DNA of 7,071 nt from Bacteroidota bacterium. GTDB taxonomy: Bacteria > Bacteroidota > Ignavibacteria > UBA10030 > SZUA-254. Shown here one piece after another: positions 1-6,706 of the stretch. The stretch covers positions 1 to 7,071 of the forward strand of contig SCUC01000476.1 of the NCBI GenBank assembly GCA_004322375.1, read 5' to 3'. Position numbers and translations under genes: made by a program. The notes under the pieces were generated by a model. That model saw nothing but the letters and a program-made list of their open reading frames with translations. It had not been told where the DNA came from and made no database searches. Each line of letters starts with the position of its first letter. Positions within the stretch are counted from its first letter, which is position 1.

Positions 1-2
1 GT

Positions 3-1070
3 ATTGAGTCCGGTACGTTGAATGATACCGGAATCCTAACAGTAGTTAACGGGTTGACGAATAACGGCACGCTCGAAATGATTGCCTTTAATGACGGGTG
101 GGGAAATCCGCGAACAGCTTATCTCCGTTCCGATAGCGCTATTGTTAATGGTTCTTCCGGCACGATTATCTCAACAAAGGGGACCGGTTCAACACGCGAA
201 ATTGAGGCTCCATTGATTAACCGGGGAACGATCAACGTTGATTATATACTTTCATTGAATGAGGCTTCTTCATCGGATACAAACAGCGGAACAATCAATA
301 TTAATGGGCAATATTTGAAAGTCGGCGGCACAGGTTCATCGTTCACCAATACGGGGACAATTACGATGTCGGATAGTTCCTATCTCGACGTGGTAAATGG
401 CTGCAGGTTCACTCCATCGAACGGTACATTGACGGGTGTGGTAAAGATAACCGATTCAGAATTAGGGGGTGGAAATCTTTCAAGCGACCTTATGGTAATA
501 TTGCACAACGTAACATCACCAGCCGATGCTACAATACACCATCACGGAAGCATAAAAATTTATGGTTATTTCACTGTCAATGGAATGCTCCATACCTATT
601 CGGGGAGTACGATTATTATTGAATCCGGCTCGCTCAATGATACAGGGATATTAACGGTTATAAATGGTTTAACGAATAACGGCTTGATTGAAATGATTGC
701 CTTCAATGATAGTTGGGGGAATCCGCGGGCCGCGTATCTTCGCTCCGATAGCAACATTGTAAACTCTCCCGGTGGAATGATTCGTACTTTCCAGGGAACA
801 GGTTCAGTAAGGTATATCGAAGCGCCGTTCGAGAATCAAGGAACTATGGAACTGAACTATGGAATTACTTTGAACAAATCAGGAAATGTACACACGAATA
901 ACGGTTCGATATTTATCAATGGCGGGGAAGTGAATATAGGAAGTAACAACACGCTTGTAAACGTAGGAACCATTGATTGCGGGCAGAGTATAATATCCGG
1001 CAACGGCAGCTTCCTCAACATTCCGGGAGGAACGTTACTGCTCGGTTCTGGACAAGGCATTACTGCATCA
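3..1070 (+). repeat. Tandem coding repeat, period 615 bp (205 residues), two units visible
   Basis: The segment starting at 3 (IESGTLNDTGILTV) recurs in the same frame at 618 (IESGSLNDTGILTV), an offset of exactly 205 codons. By my count the first 49 residues of the two units match at 42 positions, including NGLTNNG, EMIAFND, WGNPR and AYLRSDS. After that the units drift to roughly half identity (GTGS.R.IEAP stays recognisable) and the second fades out near 1070. Since position 3 falls inside a unit, at least part of another unit probably lies upstream of the window. Confidence 0.88.
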
Positions 1071-2420
1071 GGGGCAACAGGTAATGTTCAGGTTACCGGA
1101 GCTCGCGGTTTTGATCCCCTTGGTCATTATGTATATTCAGGAACTACCTCACAGGCAAGCGGAAATGGACTGCCAAATTTCGTTTCTAAGCTTACCATAT
1201 TGAATGACTCAAGCGTAACCTTATCAAAAAGTATTCAAGTGATGGATACGTTATTTCTGCGTGAAGGAATGCTTCACACGGGAAGTGATACGTTAAGCGT
1301 TGTTGATTCAGGAATTGTACACCGCGATTCAGGATGGGTGGAAGGAAATTTCCGGAAAACATTTAGCGGCATAGAAACCAAAACATTCGAGCTCGGCACC
1401 GCGAACGGCTACTCACCTGTTACGGTTTCCGTTACATGGGGAACCGGCTCAATGATAGCAAAAGCAATTGAAGGATTTCATCCGTATGATTCAACATATT
1501 CCTTTGGCAGATATTGGAATATCTCGGCTTCGGGTATGACAGCTAATCTTACCTTCTCATATCTTGACAATGATGTTGTGGGAAATGATTCCAATTATGT
1601 TCTTTGCAAATATGATTCAACATGGAATGTTCTCAATGGGATAGTGAATCCGAATTTAAACACAGCCACAATCACGGGCATGACATCGTTCAGCGATTGG
1701 ACGTTGCGGAACTTAACGACATTGCCGATGGGTCTTACCATGTTTTATGGCACCGGAATTGACACATATAAAGTGAGATTAGATTGGAGAACACGAAGCG
1801 AAAATGATAATCAAGGATTTTACGTTGAGAGAAAGACAGCATCAAGTGAGTATGAAACTGTAAGCGAGCTTATTCCGGGCGCAGGGACGAGCCAGGAAGA
1901 ACATCAATATACCTGGACTGATACTACCTTGCCTCGTACGATTTGTTCTGCTTCATTGTCCCAGGATCAACAGGGGATAGTTGGTGGACATAACGTTGAT
2001 TGTTTCCCTTCGGACGACACCTTAGCATTCTATTATCGTCTAAGGCAGGTGAGCTTTGGGGGAGGCAAAACGTATTCTTATGGAATATCGGTAGGTGTTC
2101 AAGAACCGAATGGTGTGGAAGAAGAAACCGGTATGCCGAAGAAGTTTGCGCTTGAGCAGAATTATCCTAATCCATTTAATCCGGTGACTGTTATTCAGTA
2201 TTCAATACCCAGTAGTCAGTATGTCAGGTTGAAGATTTATAATGTGCTGGGTGAGGAAGTGGCGACGTTAGTTGACGGCGTGCAGGATGCGGGATACAAG
2301 ATGCAAACGTGGGATGCGAACGGGTTGCCGAGTGGGCTGTATTATTATCAGCTAACCGCTTTCGGACAAGATGGCATCTTGTCCTACACAGATACGCAAA
2401 AATTATTATTACTCAAGTAG
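3..2420 (+). CDS. Secreted repeat-containing surface protein with type IX sorting domain (5' end cut by window)
   Basis: The frame is open from the first complete codon at position 3 to the TAG at 2418-2420, so the true start lies upstream; an ATG at 18 is only an internal Met. The first third (3 to about 1070) is rich in Asn, Gly and Thr, with recurring short strands of the form N-x-G-T-[IL] (TNNGTL, NRGTI, NSGTI, NTGTI), as in right-handed beta-helix or adhesin-like stalks. A less repetitive beta-rich region (about 1180-1720) follows, then a fibronectin-like module (about 1735-2100), including DNQGFYVERK and FYYRLRQVSF. The end (2145-2417) is a Por/type IX secretion C-terminal sorting domain: QNYPNPFNP at 2157-2183, then LKIYNVLGEEVATLV and a GLPSGLYYYQL motif. 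Such domains send proteins through the outer membrane of FCB-group bacteria for surface attachment or release. I see no catalytic motif, so adhesion or structure is likelier than enzyme activity. The gene precedes a sensor kinase on the same strand but is separated by 378 bases, so co-transcription is doubtful. Confidence 0.9.
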   Translation: MESGTLNDTGILTVVNGLTNNGTLEMIAFNDGWGNPRTAYLRSDSAIVNGSSGTIISTKGTGSTREIEAPLINRGTINVDYILSLNEASSSDTNSGTININGQYLKVGGTGSSFTNTGTITMSDSSYLDVVNGCRFTPSNGTLTGVVKITDSELGGGNLSSDLMVILHNVTSPADATIHHHGSIKIYGYFTVNGMLHTYSGSTIIIESGSLNDTGILTVINGLTNNGLIEMIAFNDSWGNPRAAYLRSDSNIVNSPGGMIRTFQGTGSVRYIEAPFENQGTMELNYGITLNKSGNVHTNNGSIFINGGEVNIGSNNTLVNVGTIDCGQSIISGNGSFLNIPGGTLLLGSGQGITASGATGNVQVTGARGFDPLGHYVYSGTTSQASGNGLPNFVSKLTILNDSSVTLSKSIQVMDTLFLREGMLHTGSDTLSVVDSGIVHRDSGWVEGNFRKTFSGIETKTFELGTANGYSPVTVSVTWGTGSMIAKAIEGFHPYDSTYSFGRYWNISASGMTANLTFSYLDNDVVGNDSNYVLCKYDSTWNVLNGIVNPNLNTATITGMTSFSDWTLRNLTTLPMGLTMFYGTGIDTYKVRLDWRTRSENDNQGFYVERKTASSEYETVSELIPGAGTSQEEHQYTWTDTTLPRTICSASLSQDQQGIVGGHNVDCFPSDDTLAFYYRLRQVSFGGGKTYSYGISVGVQEPNGVEEETGMPKKFALEQNYPNPFNPVTVIQYSIPSSQYVRLKIYNVLGEEVATLVDGVQDAGYKMQTWDANGLPSGLYYYQLTAFGQDGILSYTDTQKLLLLK

Positions 2421-2449
2421 AGACGCTTGTTAATGATTCATTGTGTGGT

Positions 2450-2477
2450 TGCTGTCAGGTCGCAAGACCTGACAGCA
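2450..2477. repeat. Perfect 12-bp hairpin with GCAA tetraloop (REP-like or transcript-end stem)
   Basis: TGCTGTCAGGTC (2450-2461) is followed by the loop GCAA (2462-2465) and its exact reverse complement GACCTGACAGCA (2466-2477). As RNA from the + strand, GCAA is a stable GNRA tetraloop. It lies 29 bases after the stop of the surface-protein gene, so it could protect or define that transcript's 3' end. No T-tract follows on either strand, so it is not a classic intrinsic terminator. The 8-mer GTCAGGTC from its left arm recurs at 2498-2505. Confidence 0.85.
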
Positions 2478-2505
2478 CATTAAAAAGTGTAGGTTTCGTC
2501 AGGTC
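2466..2505. repeat. Alternative stem competing with the 2450-2477 hairpin
   Basis: GACCTGAC (2466-2473), the right arm of the preceding hairpin, is also exactly complementary to GTCAGGTC at 2498-2505, with 24 bases between. Inside that loop, ACAT (2477-2480) can pair with GTGT (2487-2490), one pair being G-U. The two 8-bp stems cannot form together. The first should win thermodynamically because of its short loop and longer stem; this may simply be a decayed duplicate arm. Confidence 0.4.
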
Positions 2506-2521
2506 AAAGGCTCGTAGAATT

Positions 2522-2537
2522 GAGCGGCTTACAGCTC
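2522..2537. repeat. Decayed short palindrome (GAGC..GCTC)
   Basis: GAGCGG (2522-2527) and CAGCTC (2532-2537) pair with one mismatch around the loop CTTA. The pattern looks like a remnant of a once better palindrome and has the same compactness as its neighbours. Taken alone it could be chance; the cluster of similar structures around it is the only support. Confidence 0.3.
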
Positions 2538-2543
2538 GTAAAG

Positions 2544-2567
2544 AGACGAAGCCTTGTTTCGGGGTCT
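2544..2567. repeat. Decayed palindrome (AGAC-GAA ... TTC-GGG-GTCT)
   Basis: AGACGAA (2544-2550) can pair with TTC (2558-2560) and GTCT (2564-2567), leaving a GGG bulge at 2561-2563 and the loop GCCTTGT. This gives seven base pairs with one bulge. It is weak alone, but it belongs to a series of compact palindromes in the same gap. Confidence 0.3.
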
Positions 2568-2637
2568 AATTCACTCTTCAACTTCGCTGCTAATGACATG
2601 AATATAAAACAGGCGATTGAGCATCGTTGTTGTCAAT

Positions 2638-2664
2638 CAGCGATGGGTATGAAACCCATCGCTG
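2638..2664. repeat. Perfect 11-bp hairpin, stem CAGCGATGGGT
   Basis: CAGCGATGGGT (2638-2648) and ACCCATCGCTG (2654-2664) are exact reverse complements around the 5-base loop ATGAA. No T-run follows on either strand, so terminator function is not supported. It resembles REP-type palindromes in size and symmetry but shares no stem sequence with the hairpins on either side. Confidence 0.85.
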
Positions 2665-2693
2665 GAACATAATATTGTCATCAAAGTTAATAA

Positions 2694-2709
2694 CAATGGC
2701 TTGCCATTG
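2694..2709. repeat. Perfect 6-bp hairpin CAATGG-CTTG-CCATTG
   Basis: CAATGG (2694-2699) and CCATTG (2704-2709) flank the loop CTTG; a seventh pair (C2700-G2703) would leave only two loop bases. It ends directly against ATTGAC (2710-2715), which is complementary to GTCAAT at 2632-2637 just before the 2638-2664 hairpin. The three stems can therefore form a three-way junction. Confidence 0.6.
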
Positions 2710-2710
2710 A

Positions 2711-2738
2711 TTGACCTCAGGATGACGACTTTTATATT
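2711..2738 (+). promoter_or_regulatory. Candidate promoter for the sensor kinase operon
   Basis: TTGACC (2711-2716) and TATATT (2733-2738) are 16 bases apart, close to a sigma-70-type pair, in an AT-rich stretch 61 bases before the kinase start. TATATTTT at 2733 also resembles the TAnnTTTG -7 element of Bacteroidota, lacking its final G. The -35 overlaps the closing arm of the possible three-way junction, so the palindromes and initiation could interfere. It rests on sequence likeness only. Confidence 0.35.
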
Positions 2739-2774
2739 TTTAGGACAGCCCATACTGAAAATAATATTTTTAGG
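2734..2774 (+). repeat. 11-base direct repeat ATATTTTTAGG, 30 bp apart
   Basis: ATATTTTTAGG occurs at 2734-2744 and at 2764-2774, start to start exactly 30 bases, about three helical turns. The first copy overlaps the candidate -10 element and the second ends 24 bases before the kinase start. Direct repeats on one face of the helix just upstream of a regulatory operon can be operator sites, for instance for the operon's own response regulator; this is inference. In AT-rich DNA, chance is also possible. Confidence 0.45.
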
Positions 2775-2798
2775 GTAACTTTAGTTAATAATCCTTAA

Positions 2799-5700
2799 GT
2801 GAAATTAATATTTTTCATATCATTATTTCTTGTTTTCTTCTTCCGGCAGGGGTACGCCGGGGAGGAAAACACATTCAACGTTAAAAAAATAACCATTGAA
2901 GACGGTCTCTCTCAGAATACGGTATTTTGTATGCATCAAGATCGCACAGGATATCTCTGGTTTGGAACCAAGGATGGATTGAATAAATTCGATGGATACA
3001 CCTTTACAATCTATCGAAATGATCCGGCAGATACGGCATCGCTGAGCAACAATCGGATTGAATGTTTGTTGGAAGATAAAGAAGGTTTTCTTTGGGTCGG
3101 AACCACCGGAGGAGGCTTAAATCGGTTTGACCCGCTTTCGCAAACGTTCCGGAGATTTATTCGCGAGCCGGGAAACGATTCGAGCCTCAGCCATAACATT
3201 GTGAAAAGCCTGTTTGAAGACGCTGAAGGGTATTTGTGGATTGGCACAACTGAGGGCTTGAACAAATTCAACCGCGAGAGGGAAACCTTTACCCGTTATC
3301 TTCCTATTCCGAGTGACACACTGTCGCTCAGCGACGATTATATAACAGCTATAGCGCAGGACCCGCAAAACAAAAATTTGTTATGGGTCGGAACACAGGC
3401 TGGAGGACTCAACCTGCTTGATAAAATGGCCGGGAGATGTACCCGCATCAAGCTGTTTTCTCCGGAAGAACCGGGCAAGAGTCTTTCGTTTATCGTAACC
3501 GAAATTCTTACAGACGTCAACGGCGATGTGTATGTGAGCACGAATATCGGATTGCTTATCATTCATAACTATACTCTTAAACGCATTCTCTTTCAAGGGT
3601 TGATGGTTCATACTCTGTTGTTAGAACCGCGAGGAAGACTCTGGCTCGTTGGGGCGCTACAACATAAATCCCCAGTCTTGTTTCAACCTAAAACAGAGAC
3701 ACTCCATCCGATGAATTTTTTGACACAGCCTGCTCAGCAAAGTCTCTCCATTGGTACATTGATTTCAATTTGTATTGATAAAAGCGGTATTGTTTGGCTT
3801 GGAACAGATGGGACAGGCATTTTGAAGTGCAGCGCATCCGGGAACAGGTTCAGGACGGTTTATACTTCCCTTCAGGATTCAACGGTTTTGAGCAGCACGA
3901 GCATACGGGCAATTTGCGAGGAGAGAAATGGAAAATTTTGGATCGGCGGATATGGAGGGTTGGATTTGTTAGACCCCGTGACTGAAAACATTACTCCCAT
4001 TCCTTTAGGCAAGAAAGGTAAGTTTGGAGCGCAAAGGATGGAGATTAACAATAGAAGTATCTATGTATTGTGCCGGGATAAACTGAGAGATTCCATTCTA
4101 TGGGCAGGCACGGAAGGCGGGGGTTTATATGAAGTGAATATATCAACCGGAAGTTCCAGGCTGTTCGTGAATGGAACAACGCCGCTTCCCAACTCGCTTT
4201 TTGGAATGCAAGTGTTTGCTATTATTGATGATGATTCTCTGCTCTGGATTGGAACCGATAGAGGCTTGGATAAATTTTCAAAATCCGAAAGAACGTTTCA
4301 GCATTTTATTAACAATCCGCCCGGTAGTATGCCGGTGGGAAAAGGAAAAGTCGTTTCTCTCTACAAGCATAAGAATGGGAATCTCTGGATAGGAACAGAC
4401 CAGGGGAGCGTTTCTCTTTTTCATACGGGCAATTCTACGGTTGAAAGGTATTCCGACAAAATCTTCCCGGGGCGCGGCACCATGACGGTGAATATCTACT
4501 CGCTCTATGAGGATAATTCGGGAACGCTTTGGATTGGAACGGGAGGGTGGGGGTTAGTGCGTTTCAACCTTTCTGAATCTTCGGGCAAGCTCTATACGAC
4601 AAAGGATGGATTGCCGAATAATGTCGTGTATGGAATTTTAGAAGATACCAAAGGGAATTTATGGTTAAGCACGAACAGAGGGTTATCAAAATTTGATCCG
4701 CGCACCGAAACAGTTAAGAATTACGACGAGAGCGATGGATTGCAATCAAATGAATTTAACGGCGCGGCGTATTTTAAAAGTAGCAGGGGAATCATGTTCT
4801 TCGGGGGAATCAAAGGGGTTACGTGGTTTGACCCGGACAGCCTCGGCGAAAATTCTTATATTCCTCCGATTGTCATAACAAGCTTCCAGAAATTCAATAA
4901 ATCTCTCCGCCTTTTGCCTGATGAATGGAAACGCCGTACGCTCTCGTTATCGCATGACGACAATGTCTTTGGGTTTGAATTTTCGGCGTTGGATTATACG
5001 GAACCGATGAAAAATAAGTACGAGTACAAAATGGAGGGATTCGACCCGGCATGGGTGACAACGACATCCGAACGACGAATGGCGACGTACACGAATCTCG
5101 ACCCCGGAGAATATATTTTCAAGGTGCGAGGTTCGAATAATGATGGAAAATGGAACGAACAGGGAGCAAGCCTGCGAATTATCATCTTACCCCCGTACTG
5201 GGAAACATGGTGGTTTAGAATGACACTGGCTGTTGTTCTAGGAGCGATCTTCTATGGGTTATACCGTGCGCGGGTAGGTTCTCTGAGGAAGCAGCACGCG
5301 TTGCAGGAACGATTTGCTCATCAGCTTATCGAATCGCAGGAACAGGAACGAAAACGCATCGCAGTCGAGATGCACGATGCTATCAGCCAGGATGTTTTGA
5401 TTATGAAGAATCTTTCTACTGCTGCGCTTGAACTCAGCACAGCGGGGCAGAAAGATTCATACCTGCAAGAAATTGCCGACACCGCTTCGCAAACGATAGA
5501 AGATGTGAGGAAAATCTCCCGTGCGCTTCGTCCTTACCAGATTGATCGGCTGGGGTTAACGAAAGCGCTCGAGTCAATTTTCTCCAGCTTTGCAAAATCT
5601 CCCTCTATTCATTTTGATTATCATATTGACGAACTGGACGGTATTTTTTCCAAACAGTACGAGATGCACATTTACCGGATAATCCAGGAGAGCATCAATA

Positions 5701-5960
5701 ACATCATTAAACATTCACAAGCGCATGAAGCAGTGATAACGGTTGAAAAGAATGCAGATGCCATTGCTATCATCATCAAAGATGACGGAAAGGGATTCTC
5801 TGAAGAGATTTCAAAGGAAGCATCGAAACAACGTTTCGGATTCGGATTGTCAGGCATATCAGAGCGGGTAAATATCTTGAATGGCAAGTTAGATATTTCC
5901 TCTAAACCGGGAAAAGGAACTTGCCTAACTATTGTCTTACCTTATTCAACACATATATGA
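2799..5960 (+). CDS. Membrane sensor histidine kinase: double propeller, Y_Y_Y, HisKA_3, HATPase
   Basis: The GTG at 2799 directly follows an in-frame TAA, and a signal peptide (MKLIFFISLFLVFFF, likely cleavage after GYA at residue 20) begins there, so this start is the natural one although no Shine-Dalgarno is visible. Residues 25-690 carry 14 two-component-propeller motifs of the LW-[IVF]-GT type, with Trp or equivalent near 54, 99, 147, 196, 244, 282, 333, 381, 435, 483, 530, 578, 622 and 667, which fits two seven-bladed propellers. A Y_Y_Y domain (about 722-799) leads into one membrane helix (about 804-822). The cytoplasmic part has a HisKA_3 H-box with His859 in EMHDAISQD, LRPYQIDRLGL (X-box), an N-box with Asn968 (QESINNIIKHS), DDGKGF at 995-1000 and GFGLSG at 1014-1019. 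All residues expected for autophosphorylation are present. The periplasmic part should bind an unknown ligand. Unlike Bacteroides hybrid two-component systems it lacks receiver and AraC domains; its partner is the overlapping downstream regulator. Confidence 0.95.
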   Translation: MKLIFFISLFLVFFFRQGYAGEENTFNVKKITIEDGLSQNTVFCMHQDRTGYLWFGTKDGLNKFDGYTFTIYRNDPADTASLSNNRIECLLEDKEGFLWVGTTGGGLNRFDPLSQTFRRFIREPGNDSSLSHNIVKSLFEDAEGYLWIGTTEGLNKFNRERETFTRYLPIPSDTLSLSDDYITAIAQDPQNKNLLWVGTQAGGLNLLDKMAGRCTRIKLFSPEEPGKSLSFIVTEILTDVNGDVYVSTNIGLLIIHNYTLKRILFQGLMVHTLLLEPRGRLWLVGALQHKSPVLFQPKTETLHPMNFLTQPAQQSLSIGTLISICIDKSGIVWLGTDGTGILKCSASGNRFRTVYTSLQDSTVLSSTSIRAICEERNGKFWIGGYGGLDLLDPVTENITPIPLGKKGKFGAQRMEINNRSIYVLCRDKLRDSILWAGTEGGGLYEVNISTGSSRLFVNGTTPLPNSLFGMQVFAIIDDDSLLWIGTDRGLDKFSKSERTFQHFINNPPGSMPVGKGKVVSLYKHKNGNLWIGTDQGSVSLFHTGNSTVERYSDKIFPGRGTMTVNIYSLYEDNSGTLWIGTGGWGLVRFNLSESSGKLYTTKDGLPNNVVYGILEDTKGNLWLSTNRGLSKFDPRTETVKNYDESDGLQSNEFNGAAYFKSSRGIMFFGGIKGVTWFDPDSLGENSYIPPIVITSFQKFNKSLRLLPDEWKRRTLSLSHDDNVFGFEFSALDYTEPMKNKYEYKMEGFDPAWVTTTSERRMATYTNLDPGEYIFKVRGSNNDGKWNEQGASLRIIILPPYWETWWFRMTLAVVLGAIFYGLYRARVGSLRKQHALQERFAHQLIESQEQERKRIAVEMHDAISQDVLIMKNLSTAALELSTAGQKDSYLQEIADTASQTIEDVRKISRALRPYQIDRLGLTKALESIFSSFAKSPSIHFDYHIDELDGIFSKQYEMHIYRIIQESINNIIKHSQAHEAVITVEKNADAIAIIIKDDGKGFSEEISKEASKQRFGFGLSGISERVNILNGKLDISSKPGKGTCLTIVLPYSTHI

Positions 5961-6607
5961 ACAGCGTAAAAATATTAATAGCAGATGATCATCCAATTGT
6001 CAGAAAAGGATTAAAAGAGATTATTGAATCCGTACCGGAATTTCACGTTCTCGCAGAAGAAGAGAATGGCGCTCAGGCAGTATCAACGATAAAAAAAGGA
6101 AATGTTGATGTTGCAATTCTCGATGTTAATATGCCGGGGATGAGCGGCATCGAGGTAGCGAAGGAACTTCAACACCAGGGACTTGGAACGAAGATTATCT
6201 TTTTAACGATGTACAAGGAGGAAGATTTGTTTAACGAAGCGCTGGATCATGGGGCGCACGGGTATCTTTTAAAAGATAACGCGACAACTGAAATTATCAA
6301 TGCGATAAAGGCGGTGCTGGAGGGTAAATATTACATTTGCCCCGCTATTTCCGAATACCTTGTCAACAGGAATGCCCGCGCGCGTGATTTCACAAAAGAG
6401 AAGCCCGGAATAGAATCCCTTACAGAAACGGAGCGAAAGATAATCCGTTTGATTGCGGAAAGCAAAACGAGCAAAGAAATAGCCGGGGAGCTTTACATCA
6501 GCTGCAAAACCGTTGAGAACCATCGGCTCAACATTAGCAACAAGCTGGGACTGCATGGGAGCCATTCACTGTTGAAGTTTGCGTTTGAGAATAAGCGCTT
6601 GCTATAG
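5957..6607 (+). CDS. NarL/LuxR-family response regulator, partner of the upstream kinase
   Basis: This 216-residue protein is the likely cognate regulator of the preceding kinase. The ATG at 5957-5959 overlaps the kinase TGA (5958-5960) as ATGA, which implies translational coupling. An upstream in-frame ATG at 5921 would add 12 residues (MPNYCLTLFNTY) ahead of the receiver's first strand and is less likely. The receiver domain (about 4-122) has the acidic pair Asp10/Asp11, phosphoacceptor Asp56 in AILDVNMPGMSG, Thr84 and Lys106 in GYLLKD, a complete catalytic set. A LuxR/GerE helix-turn-helix follows at about 153-212, with LTETERKIIRLIAESKTSKE and a recognition helix around ISCKTVENHRLNI. Length and layout are standard for the family. 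HisKA_3 kinases normally pair with NarL-type regulators, which supports the partnership. Target genes are unknown; its own operon and the nearby surface protein are guesses. Confidence 0.96.
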   Translation: MNSVKILIADDHPIVRKGLKEIIESVPEFHVLAEEENGAQAVSTIKKGNVDVAILDVNMPGMSGIEVAKELQHQGLGTKIIFLTMYKEEDLFNEALDHGAHGYLLKDNATTEIINAIKAVLEGKYYICPAISEYLVNRNARARDFTKEKPGIESLTETERKIIRLIAESKTSKEIAGELYISCKTVENHRLNISNKLGLHGSHSLLKFAFENKRLL

Positions 6608-6643
6608 GTGTTTACTCCTACCTAAAATAAGTGTTTTCCCCGG

Positions 6644-6690
6644 AGAGAATTGGTAAGCTGCCCTATTCTCTTGCCTTCCTTTCTTTCGTA
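6644..6690 (+). terminator. Weak intrinsic terminator candidate after the response regulator
   Basis: AGAGAAT (6644-6650) and ATTCTCT (6665-6671) form a perfect 7-bp stem with a 14-base loop, followed by the pyrimidine-rich stretch TTGCCTTCCTTTCTTTCG. The stem is AT-rich and the tract is interrupted by C and G, so termination would be inefficient. It is the only plausible stop signal in the 114-base gap between the two regulator genes; readthrough into the next gene is possible. Confidence 0.3.
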
Positions 6691-6706
6691 CCTTCTTGCC
6701 GTACCT
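6669..6706 (+). repeat. Short interleaved direct repeats in a pyrimidine-rich leader
   Basis: TCTTGCC occurs at 6669-6675 and 6694-6700 (25 apart), and CGTACCT at 6687-6693 and 6700-6706 (13 apart), within a strand strongly biased to C and T just before the last gene. No convincing -35/-10 pair is seen here. The repeats could be binding sites or simple slippage-type sequence. Confidence 0.35.

Larger units (their letters stand above)
2632..2715. other. Possible three-way-junction fold enclosing two hairpins
   Basis: GTCAAT (2632-2637) is the exact reverse complement of ATTGAC (2710-2715). The first perfect hairpin begins at the next base (2638) and the second ends at the base just before the closing arm (2709). 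Only the 29-base AT-rich linker 2665-2693 is unpaired. The abutting geometry is clear in the sequence, but whether the fold is selected, or an RNA is made, cannot be seen here. Confidence 0.35.
2421..2798. other. Palindrome-rich intergenic region without a gene
   Basis: This 378-base gap lies between the TAG of the surface-protein gene and the GTG of the sensor kinase. I see no credible gene on either strand; an open frame over 2309-2569 has low-complexity, out-of-frame character and mostly overlaps the sorting domain. It contains perfect hairpins at 2450-2477, 2638-2664 and 2694-2709, two decayed palindromes at 2522-2537 and 2544-2567, a candidate promoter at 2711-2738 and a direct repeat at 2734-2774. 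The stems share no sequence, but most are tight, with loops of 3 to 5 bases. This style is typical of REP-like intergenic elements; assignment to a family needs a genome-wide copy count. Confidence 0.7.

Noticed and set aside
2417..2426. GTAGAGACGC overlapping the stop of the surface-protein gene, like one arm of a common GTAGAGACG/CGTCTCTAC palindrome
   Set aside because: The matching arm CGTCTCTAC is not found nearby on the + strand, so no hairpin can be shown; a half-element memory match is too weak.
2450..2490. Intrinsic terminator at the perfect 12-bp hairpin
   Set aside because: No T-tract follows the stem on either strand; only an A-run (2482-2486) lies downstream on the + strand, so it is listed as a REP-like hairpin.
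2309..2569. Open frame of 86 codons on the + strand across the end of the surface-protein gene and the gap
   Set aside because: It overlaps the sorting domain in another frame, has no recognisable domain, and its second half runs through palindromic sequence; most likely a chance frame.
2450..2709. CRISPR array
   Set aside because: The palindromes have different sequences and irregular spacing; there is no repeated unit with even spacers and no cas gene.
3011..3562. Several minus-strand frames of 74 to 86 codons inside the kinase gene
   Set aside because: They are antisense shadows of the propeller repeats, without domains or start signals of their own.
5921..5956. Upstream ATG giving the response regulator 12 extra residues
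   Set aside because: The extra residues lie inside the kinase coding region and precede the normal first receiver strand; the ATG at 5957 in the ATGA overlap gives the standard family start.
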